Of a stretch of 29,819 nucleotides of DNA, positions 22,641 to 29,819 are shown in pieces. This DNA comes from a virus. Under the pieces are notes generated by a model. That model ran no database searches and was not told where the DNA came from. It saw nothing but the letters and a program-made list of their open reading frames with translations. The stretch covers positions 1 through 29,819 of the IMG/VR virus record IMGVR_UViG_3300030109_002424; one strand, 5' to 3'. Position numbers and translations under genes: made by a program. The stretch's first letter is position 1; each line of letters begins with the position of its first letter.

Positions 22641-23921
22641 ATGGATCCAGCAACACTAGCAATGATGTATGCAGCCAATGTAGGTATAAACGCATTAGGT
22701 GGCAAAAGAGGCTCACAACTATTTAAAGATTCTTTTAAGGATACTAGCACACAAGCATTAACTATGCAGTTAACAGGTGGATTTAATAATAAACCTGGTG
22801 CATCACCAGAAATGGCTATGAACATAACTGACATAAATAAAGCAGTAACACCAGAAAGTTTAAAAGGTAAAGATAAAATTGCATTTGAAGCTTTAAAAGT
22901 TCTTCCTCAAGGTCAGGATACTATTTCTGTTACGCCACAATCAAGAGATGGGTTGATGGGTATATTTGATAAGACAGCTGGAGTATTTAAATCTGAACAA
23001 CCTGTGGTAGGAGATAGTGGTGCTGCCATGCAAACAGTTCGAGATATGATGGGTAATGTAAGACAAGTGCCAATAACATCTGCACAAATGGACCCTTTAA
23101 AAGTAGGTCTAGGTGCAGCAGGTGCAGCAGGAGTTGCTTATGGATTAGGAGCATTTGATCCTGTACCACCAAAGGACCCAACATACCCAGGTTACAATAA
23201 ATTTTATGCACAAAACCCAGGTCAGTTTATGCCTTATGATGATCCAAATATGTCTATTGATTACTCACAATATCCTGACAAACCTTATAGTGGAATTAAA
23301 GCAGGCGGTATAATTGGACTTGAAGAAGGAGGAATGCCAGCTCCTGATCTTTTAAAAGAAGAGTACGATAAATACAAAGCAGAAAAAGAATCTGCTGGTG
23401 AAGATGCAATGGATTTTAACACATATAAAATTTTTAAAATGCAGTTTGGTCAAATGAATCAAGGTGGTATAACGCAATTAGCTATGGGTGGTAGAGCATC
23501 TAATATGCCAATGCAATCTATTGAGGAAACAACAGCTGAAGAAGATGTTGATATAGCTCCTGCACCAATGAGTTCAATTCAAAGACCACCAATAATGCCA
23601 GGTATGTTATTTGCTAAAGAAGGATCTTTAATAGATAGATTACCAAGCAAAACAAATACAGATGAAGAAAATGCAAATAATTATAAAAGAACTTCAGGTA
23701 AACTAGTTGTTGATTCAGCTGGTAAAGGTAATGAAGAAAAAGATACTATGTTAGCGCAGTTAGCTGACGGTGAGTTTGTTACTAAATCAAAAGCTGTAAG
23801 AGGCGCAGGCATTGCTTTAGGAGCAAACCCAAAAGATAAAAAACAACAAAGGGAGCTTGGTGCTAGATTTTTCTATAAACAAATGGCAGATTTTGACAAA
23901 TTAGCAAAACGAATGTCTTAA
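22641..23921 (+). CDS. Internal virion-like protein with GGI-x-L motifs
   Basis: The protein has 426 residues. A hydrophobic Ala/Gly segment spans about 153-172 and a Pro/Tyr-rich stretch about 173-215. Two copies of a short motif follow: AGGIIGLEEGGMPAPD (221-236) and NQGGITQLAMGG (273-284). The C-terminal domain (about 366-425) has DTMLAQLADGEFVTKSKAVRGAG, read in two pieces, which is a phrase common at the ends of marine phage tail or internal proteins. CAGGAG precedes ATG 22641. It heads five coupled genes that look like an internal-protein or DNA-ejection set. A membrane-active role at infection is inferred. Confidence 0.55.
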   Translation: MDPATLAMMYAANVGINALGGKRGSQLFKDSFKDTSTQALTMQLTGGFNNKPGASPEMAMNITDINKAVTPESLKGKDKIAFEALKVLPQGQDTISVTPQSRDGLMGIFDKTAGVFKSEQPVVGDSGAAMQTVRDMMGNVRQVPITSAQMDPLKVGLGAAGAAGVAYGLGAFDPVPPKDPTYPGYNKFYAQNPGQFMPYDDPNMSIDYSQYPDKPYSGIKAGGIIGLEEGGMPAPDLLKEEYDKYKAEKESAGEDAMDFNTYKIFKMQFGQMNQGGITQLAMGGRASNMPMQSIEETTAEEDVDIAPAPMSSIQRPPIMPGMLFAKEGSLIDRLPSKTNTDEENANNYKRTSGKLVVDSAGKGNEEKDTMLAQLADGEFVTKSKAVRGAGIALGANPKDKKQQRELGARFFYKQMADFDKLAKRMS

Positions 23922-24349
23922 TGGATTTGTTGCGTATATGGAAAGAAGAAGAAGTGGATAAAGTTTGGATTTTTGTTCAAGACTATATTCAAAAAGCTCT
24001 CGAAAGGTCAGGTGGATACGCTGACCACGAACACGTTAAAGGTCAGATTAAAAAAAATCTGATGCAGTTGTGGGTGGCTTGGTCTGAAAAAGATCAAAAA
24101 GTCTACGCAGTGGGGGTAACAGAATTAAAAGAGTATCCTAAGTACCGGACAATGAATTTCCGTGTACTTACAGGGGAGAAAATGGAATTATGGACAAAGT
24201 TTTTAGAACCAATGGAACAGTGGGCAAAAGAACAGGGAGTAAGTAAAATGGAATTTTATGCTAGACCAGGTTGGGAAAGATTTTTAAAAACAAAAGGATA
24301 TGTTAAGTCACATGTCCAATTAGATAAATTTATAGGAGAAAAAAAATGA
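23921..24349 (+). CDS. GNAT-like protein within the internal virion module
   Basis: The protein has 142 residues. The order of elements fits a small GNAT fold: N-terminal helices (about 1-45), a strand with LWVAWSEKDQKVYAVGV (49-65), a strand and turn with TMNFRVLTGEKME (77-89), a helix (90-105), then SKMEFYARPGWERFLKTKGY (107-126) as in acetyltransferase C-termini. The usual pyrophosphate-binding RxxGxG/A loop is not evident, so catalysis is doubtful. Similar proteins sit among internal virion genes in marine podoviruses, so it may be structural. It is coupled by TAATG upstream and ATGA downstream. Confidence 0.55.
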   Translation: MDLLRIWKEEEVDKVWIFVQDYIQKALERSGGYADHEHVKGQIKKNLMQLWVAWSEKDQKVYAVGVTELKEYPKYRTMNFRVLTGEKMELWTKFLEPMEQWAKEQGVSKMEFYARPGWERFLKTKGYVKSHVQLDKFIGEKK

Positions 24350-25209
24350 GTTCAGGTGGAGGAGGCGGAGGTGGTAGCGTACCAGCAGATACTACTAACG
24401 TTCAAACAATAAGAGAAGCACCAGAGATTGAAGCTAGAAGACTAGGTTTAATGGATTCTGCTATTGAATTAGCTAGAACAAAAACAACTCCTCCTGCATT
24501 TCAAGTTGCAGGCATGTCTCAAGCAGAACAAGATGCATTAGCATTAGCTAGGTCAGGACCTGCTGGATCTGCTCAAATGACTGCAGCTGACACAGCTTTA
24601 GGTGCTGCGCAAACAGCAGCTGGTAAAACATTTACTGCAGCAGATGTACAATCAGCAATGAATCCTTTTATCCAAAATGTTGTAAATCAGGTATCTGATG
24701 ATTATCTAAAACGTGAAAATCAACTTGCACAACAAGCTATTGGAACAGGTAATTTTGGAGGAGGCAGAGAAGGTGTTGGTATAGCAGAATTACAAAGACA
24801 AAAATCTGGAACATTAGGGCAAATTTATGGTTCTGGTTTTCAATCAGCATTGGGAGAATTACAGACACAAAGAGGTTTAGAAACTCAAACCGCATTATCT
24901 GCAGCACAAGGTCAAACAGGTTTAGCTCAACAAGCTTTAGCTCAAAGAGACAATGAGCTTGCAGGATTGACTGGACTTGGAGGCGTTCAAAGAGGAATTG
25001 AACAAGCAGGATTAGAAGCAGCTAGACAAACAGCTGTGCAAAATATTCAAGAACCATATCAAAGAGTTGCATTTGTATCTGATATTCAATCAGGTATACC
25101 ATCTGCATCTCAAGCAAGACTATCTCAAACATCTGCACCACAACCTAGTCCATTAGGTCAAGCTGTTGGAACAGGTTTAGGAGCGTACGCAGCGTTCTCA
25201 GGGAGGTAA
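24346..25209 (+). CDS. Internal virion / DNA-ejection-like protein
   Basis: The protein has 287 residues. It starts with a run of seven glycines (residues 4-10), often seen in internal virion proteins of T7-like phages. The rest is a long Ala/Gln-rich helical chain (about 28-245) with NPFIQNVVNQVSDDYLKREN near the middle and a Gly-rich turn (GTGNFGGGREG). A hydrophobic Gly/Ala tail ends the chain. It is rich in Gln and poor in aromatic residues. By position it could correspond to T7 gp14, the protein that enters the outer membrane at infection. This correspondence is by layout only. Confidence 0.6.
   Translation: MSSGGGGGGGSVPADTTNVQTIREAPEIEARRLGLMDSAIELARTKTTPPAFQVAGMSQAEQDALALARSGPAGSAQMTAADTALGAAQTAAGKTFTAADVQSAMNPFIQNVVNQVSDDYLKRENQLAQQAIGTGNFGGGREGVGIAELQRQKSGTLGQIYGSGFQSALGELQTQRGLETQTALSAAQGQTGLAQQALAQRDNELAGLTGLGGVQRGIEQAGLEAARQTAVQNIQEPYQRVAFVSDIQSGIPSASQARLSQTSAPQPSPLGQAVGTGLGAYAAFSGR
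25202..25207 (+). promoter_or_regulatory. Strong ribosome binding site deciding a GTG start
   Basis: GGAGGT ends five bases before GTG 25213. The gap to the upstream stop is only three bases, so the site overlaps the end of the upstream gene. It supports GTG as the true start of the long ORF. Confidence 0.7.
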
Positions 25210-25212
25210 CCT

Positions 25213-27144
25213 GTGATAAATAAACTTAAAAAACCAACAAGTTTTGATAACGGTGGTATAACAAGATTACCAATGCCTCCATCATCACCGAATGTGCCTG
25301 CAACTTATAATAGAGAACCTTTGTTATCTATGAAAGGTTTACAACAAAGATACGCTGGATTACCAGGTGCCATAAGAACACCATTAAATGCAGTAGGTCG
25401 AACAGGAGCATTTATGCTGGGGGGAAGATTGGCCCCTGTATTAGGTGGTATAGCGATAGGTCAAGGGTTTGATGCATTAGCTAGAGCAACAAACACACCT
25501 CAAGAATATGAAGCTATGAAAGAAAAAGCTAGAGCTCAAGGTGGGTTTGGTTATTTCGATGATGTAAATATAAGTCAAGATGCACCTACAAGACAAATCT
25601 CACAATTAGAAAAAGACTTTCCAGGAAAGTCTGGTTCTGAAATTATAGAACAAATAAATAAATCTGAACAAGATAGTGGCATTGAAATAAAACCAGACGC
25701 AGTACCTGAAGTAATTAATCAAGTAGAGGAAAAAAATCAATTAACAGGTTTAGAAGTAGAACCTGAAAGCAAAGATCCTGAAGATCCAGAAGTTATTGTA
25801 ACTGAAGACACCGAAACAATTGATGACATACCTAATGATGTTGTTGTGAACGAACAAAAAAATAGAGATGATCAAAATTTAAAAGCTAAACAAATTTATT
25901 TTGAAAATATGGATAACTTTTTTTCAGATAATCCGAGGAAAAGTGCTCTTGCTATACAATTAGATAATGCAGTTGACGATATCATGGGAGACGACAAAAG
26001 ATCAAACAAATTACTGTTGTTACAATTAGCTTCTAATTTATTAACTGGTAGAACTGATCAACCAGGTTTTAAAGGTTTTTTAGATGTGTTGGGTAAATCA
26101 GGTCAAAACGTAATACCTATGGCATTAGCTTTAGAAGACGAAAGAAGAAAAGATGAAAACGAATTAAAAAAAGCAATGCTTGGAAATTTAAAAAAAGATA
26201 AAAATGTTAAGTTTTCATCAGATGATAAATTAATAAGATTAAATTATGATGGTGAAATGAAAACTTTTAGAGGAAGAACTTCAGAACAAGGTAACGTACA
26301 AATAAAGGTACCTGGTGGTTATATAGATGTATCAAATCAAAAATACACAATAATGGGTGCTCCTGAAGCAGACGATATTGAAAGAGTAAATAAAGGAATT
26401 GCAATTAAAGCTAATGCTTTAAGAGGAATAAATAATGCTTTAGAATTAACAATGAATGACCCAGATTTGATTGGTTCTAAAGGTACATTATCAGAATTTG
26501 TATTAGCTGGTAAAGATATTTTTGCACAATATTTTGGAGAAACTTCATTCGAAAAATTAAATTCACAATACAGAGAACAAAAAGAACAGTACAATTCAGA
26601 TATTAATAAAAGATTAGAAGCCGGAGAAATTGATCCGGATGAAGCAAAAGCAGAATTAGAAGCAGGAAAAAGTTATTTCGATAAAATAAAAAAAGAATTA
26701 GGGACAGTAAACTCTGATGAAAGTGACACTTTAAGAAAACAAGCTTCTTTAAGAGCTATTGAACTTTTAACATCTTATGCTCTTGCAAATATTTTAAAAG
26801 ACAAAGACAGACTTGCTGTAAGAGATATCGAAAGAGCTGAAAAATTAACTACCCAGTTTGGTTTTTTTAAATCACCAACAAAAGTTATATCTCAATATCT
26901 TGTAATCAAAAAAGAATTAGAAGAATCAATAAGGAAAGATTTAGGTGTTGCATCAACAATAGGTATCATGCCTGATCAAATTTTTGGATATGATAAAATT
27001 ATGGATTTATCTAAACAAAAAAATATAAACCAGTTAAAAGGTTTTGAGAAAAATTTATCTCAAATAATTGAAAACAATGCTGGTGATTTAGATCAAATTT
27101 CTGATGTCCTTTTTGGTGACATGAAAATTGTAGGAGAAGAATAA
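25213..27144 (+). CDS. Large internal virion-like protein with GGI-x-L motif and acidic linker
   Basis: The protein has 643 residues and starts at GTG behind GGAGGT. NGGITRLPM at residues 13-21 repeats the short motif seen in the 22641 product. A Gly-rich hydrophobic stretch lies at about 64-88. Residues about 120-215 are very acidic and Asn/Gln-rich, probably disordered. The rest (about 220-643) is mostly helical with charged repeats. No lytic transglycosylase or other catalytic motif is recognised. Its position before a larger protein suggests an ejection-protein role like T7 gp15, but the similarity is only in gene order. It ends in a TAATG overlap with the next gene. Confidence 0.6.
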   Translation: MINKLKKPTSFDNGGITRLPMPPSSPNVPATYNREPLLSMKGLQQRYAGLPGAIRTPLNAVGRTGAFMLGGRLAPVLGGIAIGQGFDALARATNTPQEYEAMKEKARAQGGFGYFDDVNISQDAPTRQISQLEKDFPGKSGSEIIEQINKSEQDSGIEIKPDAVPEVINQVEEKNQLTGLEVEPESKDPEDPEVIVTEDTETIDDIPNDVVVNEQKNRDDQNLKAKQIYFENMDNFFSDNPRKSALAIQLDNAVDDIMGDDKRSNKLLLLQLASNLLTGRTDQPGFKGFLDVLGKSGQNVIPMALALEDERRKDENELKKAMLGNLKKDKNVKFSSDDKLIRLNYDGEMKTFRGRTSEQGNVQIKVPGGYIDVSNQKYTIMGAPEADDIERVNKGIAIKANALRGINNALELTMNDPDLIGSKGTLSEFVLAGKDIFAQYFGETSFEKLNSQYREQKEQYNSDINKRLEAGEIDPDEAKAELEAGKSYFDKIKKELGTVNSDESDTLRKQASLRAIELLTSYALANILKDKDRLAVRDIERAEKLTTQFGFFKSPTKVISQYLVIKKELEESIRKDLGVASTIGIMPDQIFGYDKIMDLSKQKNINQLKGFEKNLSQIIENNAGDLDQISDVLFGDMKIVGEE

Positions 27145-29819
27145 TGGATATTAAAGAACTAGAATCATTACTTCAATCTAACAGAATAGATCTTCGTAAT
27201 TTAAATCCGCAGCAAAAAGTATTTATTGAAACTTTACAAAAAAAAGGTGTGATTGATGTGCCGCCTTTAGGCGTTATGGAAAATAAACAGAACGAAGCTG
27301 CAAAAGTTGTTGCTAAAGAAAAAAGCATAATAGCAGATCCTATCTCTGAAATGACATCTGATAAAGTCAACAGAGATAAAGTACAAATGTACACTGACAT
27401 TGGTTTCCTTACTGCATCTTTATTTTTAGATAGAAAAAGATTAGGAGCTGCTATTTTAAATCCAAAAAAATCTATAGCAGCTTTAAATAAAATTAAATCT
27501 ACATTTAAAAATCCATTGTTAAATAAAACAGTCACTGGGATAAAACAAGTAGGTGCTACCGCCATGGGTATGGGAGGAAGTGTTGCAGCTCAGGGCGCTA
27601 TGAGAGCAGCTTTATCTGGAGCATTAGGATATTCAGCAGGAGGTGTTGCATATGATTTAGCTGATGAAATAGCTAGAGATCAATTAGATCTTAAGAAAAA
27701 AGTTGGTGATGTTACTTACAAAGATATGATGGAAAAAAATCCTTTACTTAGAACTTTAGATGACTTTAGAGTAGGTTTAACATTTAACGCTGGTGCGGAG
27801 TTATTGGGTCCTTTAACTGGTGGTGCTATGTATGGTTTAAGAAAAATGTTTGGTCTAGAAACTCCTTATGCAAGAGCAATGGCAGAAATTGCTAAAAAAA
27901 ATAATTTAAAACTTACTTACATTATGGCAGCAGATCCAAACACTATGGGTGGTAAAATTTTAAAAGGTGTAAACAGAATTTTTGGTCAATTACCATACAT
28001 AGGAAGACCGGCAGCTCAAGCTCAACTAGGAGCTATTAAACAATTTAATGATGTGTCTTCAAAAATATTTGAATTACAACCTGGAATGCATTTAGCGATT
28101 GCAGCACAATCATCAGAAAGAGCTGCTAATCAAGTTTTAAAGACATATGAAAAATTTATGAATATAAATAGTATTAACTTTAATAGATTTTTAAATCAAT
28201 CTAGAGCGTTTGGTGACCCAAGAGTAATAGATTTAAATAGTGTTAATGCATATTTTAAAGCATTACAAAGAGATACAACTGCACCACCAGAATTAAAAGC
28301 ATTTTTACAAGAACAAGATTTAACAACACCTTTTGGTCAATTTATTGCAGCGTATCAAGAATTAGCTTCAAAAGGTAGACCTATATCTATTTCAGAATAT
28401 TCTTTTTTAAGAACAATGTTAAACAAATCTACAGCTCAACTATCTAAAAATGAACCAAGTCAGATGATTTATACGCAGTTACAAAAAGCTTTAGAAGAAG
28501 ATTTTGCTAAAATGGATTTATCTCCTGGTCGTCAAATTACATTAAGAGAAAATGTAGCTACAAAAGATATGATTGAGGCTGGTGGTAATTTAGTACAGTC
28601 AGAAGTAAAAACAACTGTTGGTGAAACTGGATTAACACAAGCTAAAAAATTAGAACTTAAAGAAAATATAGAACACGCATTTGAATATTATGCAAATAAC
28701 ATTAAAACTTTTGAATCTTTGACTGCAAGAAAGTTAGCTGCTTTTGATCAAAACGCATTAAGTTATAAACAAATGATAGATTTTAACAAAGCAGGAAATA
28801 CTTACAAAGATGAAATGTTAAAAACTATAAGTAGAAATATTTTTCAAACTAAAAATGGAATGAGTTTTGAGGCCATAACAGATTTACAAAAACTTCTTGA
28901 TTCAGATGTTCATAAAGTAACTCCATTTGTAGACGCATCAGGTAATACTGCTTTTAGAACTAATTTAGTTAAAAAGGGTTCTAAAGAAGGAAATGAAAGT
29001 TTAAGAAAACTATGGGGCGCACACGTAGGTAATGCATATCAAATGTCATTTAGACCAATTGAAAAAAATGCAATGGGTGATTGGATCGAAAGCTATTTAT
29101 TAAAAGAACAACAAAAAGCAATGCTAGGACAACCCTATAAAACTGTTGATGATTTATTAATGCCAAATGGATTACCTGCTAAAAATTTAGGTGGTGGTAA
29201 TGTTTACTTTGATGCAGATATTTTTAGAAAATTAGTATTACCTAACGAAGCATCAGCTACACAAATGAGAATTATTTTTGGACAAGAAAAAGCAAATCAA
29301 CTTTTAAAAAACTATGATGATTTATTAAGTTATATGGATGCAGTGAAATCTTATGTAGTGCCTGAAGCATCAACTTTCTTAGCTAGAAGATTAGTTTTAT
29401 CAGGTCCAAACATTGCAGTAGGTGCTGGTGCATACGGCATGGGATTTTTTCCAATGGCAGTAACTCTATTTTTAGGTAACAAAGCAAATGGAATTTTATC
29501 TAATCCAAATGCTATGAATGTAATTAATTCTGCTTTTAAAAACTTTTTAGAACAACCAGGTAAGTTCGGTGGGCTATCTACTTTATCAAGATTTCATTTA
29601 GCAAAAATTGCTAACGAAGCATTAAATGATTATGTACCAGAAGATTACAAATTTGATGAGAGTGATGCATCAATGCAAGAGATATTTAAAATTTTAGATC
29701 AAACAAAATCACCTGTAGAACCTCTTTCAAGTTTAAACATGAACAAAAAAGATGAAGACAACATGTATCTTGGTTTAAATGAAGAAGAAGGAATTAAGGC
29801 AATTGATACGTTACCTGAT
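27144..29819 (+). CDS. Large internal virion-like protein, 3' end beyond window
   Basis: The frame is open from ATG 27144 to the last base with no stop, giving at least 892 residues. It starts in a TAATG overlap with the upstream gene. A hydrophobic Ala/Gly-rich segment lies at about 137-170 and another at about 755-785 (AVGAGAYGMGFFPMAVTLFL). The remainder is helical and charged. No lysozyme-like catalytic signature was recognised in the visible part. Length, position at the end of the ejection-like module and the two hydrophobic stretches fit a T7 gp16-type channel or ejection protein, or a tape-measure-like protein. The missing C-terminus could hold a catalytic domain. Confidence 0.65.
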   Translation, partial: MDIKELESLLQSNRIDLRNLNPQQKVFIETLQKKGVIDVPPLGVMENKQNEAAKVVAKEKSIIADPISEMTSDKVNRDKVQMYTDIGFLTASLFLDRKRLGAAILNPKKSIAALNKIKSTFKNPLLNKTVTGIKQVGATAMGMGGSVAAQGAMRAALSGALGYSAGGVAYDLADEIARDQLDLKKKVGDVTYKDMMEKNPLLRTLDDFRVGLTFNAGAELLGPLTGGAMYGLRKMFGLETPYARAMAEIAKKNNLKLTYIMAADPNTMGGKILKGVNRIFGQLPYIGRPAAQAQLGAIKQFNDVSSKIFELQPGMHLAIAAQSSERAANQVLKTYEKFMNINSINFNRFLNQSRAFGDPRVIDLNSVNAYFKALQRDTTAPPELKAFLQEQDLTTPFGQFIAAYQELASKGRPISISEYSFLRTMLNKSTAQLSKNEPSQMIYTQLQKALEEDFAKMDLSPGRQITLRENVATKDMIEAGGNLVQSEVKTTVGETGLTQAKKLELKENIEHAFEYYANNIKTFESLTARKLAAFDQNALSYKQMIDFNKAGNTYKDEMLKTISRNIFQTKNGMSFEAITDLQKLLDSDVHKVTPFVDASGNTAFRTNLVKKGSKEGNESLRKLWGAHVGNAYQMSFRPIEKNAMGDWIESYLLKEQQKAMLGQPYKTVDDLLMPNGLPAKNLGGGNVYFDADIFRKLVLPNEASATQMRIIFGQEKANQLLKNYDDLLSYMDAVKSYVVPEASTFLARRLVLSGPNIAVGAGAYGMGFFPMAVTLFLGNKANGILSNPNAMNVINSAFKNFLEQPGKFGGLSTLSRFHLAKIANEALNDYVPEDYKFDESDASMQEIFKILDQTKSPVEPLSSLNMNKKDEDNMYLGLNEEEGIKAIDTLPD

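Noticed and set aside
27173-27565. 130-codon open frame on the - strand
   Set aside because: It is fully covered by the + strand 27144 gene, has no ribosome binding site or recognisable motif, and no other - strand gene is credible in the window.

Overview
The window looks like about 30 kb of late (virion structure and lysis) genes from an uncultured marine tailed phage, most likely a podovirus-like phage of an AT-rich host such as SAR11 (Pelagibacterales). Reasons: the DNA is visibly AT-rich; every credible gene is on the + strand; genes are packed end to end with TAATG or ATGA overlaps, and no gap exceeds about 50 bases; many proteins resemble families I remember from marine viral metagenome contigs and pelagiphages. 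The host is an inference. No terminase, portal, major capsid, polymerase, integrase, tRNA, rRNA, CRISPR array or insertion sequence is visible, so this is only part of a genome.

Left part (34-2958): a small Cys/His-rich protein, two short membrane-anchored coiled-coil proteins, a secreted protein, two conserved small marine phage proteins and an M15-type peptidoglycan peptidase. This looks like the lysis cassette. Two very basic Lys/Gly-rich proteins follow (3005-3843).

Head-tail and appendage part (3855-14232): a P22 gp4-like head-completion protein, a second adaptor-like protein, several beta-rich structural proteins, a tail-fibre-like protein, and three large paralogous kelch-repeat proteins. 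By my count each kelch protein holds two six-bladed propellers. The middle one carries an extra cupredoxin-like domain in its N-terminal region.

Enzyme block (14270-17741): a helical unknown protein, then four putative 2-oxoglutarate/Fe(II) oxygenase-fold proteins of different subtypes, with a ParB-like small protein between the first and second. A sigma70-like promoter candidate precedes the block.

Second structural part (17780-20826): a P22 gp10-like tail hub with two inserted small domains, then four small proteins. Two glycosyltransferases follow (20823-22606).

Right part (22641-29819): five coupled genes that look like internal virion/DNA-ejection proteins, with a GNAT-like protein among them. 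The last one runs off the window.

The most interesting theme is the placement of a multi-oxygenase set and a glycosyltransferase pair among adhesin and tail genes. This could be a hydroxylation/glycosylation system acting on virion proteins, host surface or DNA; the target cannot be read from sequence.
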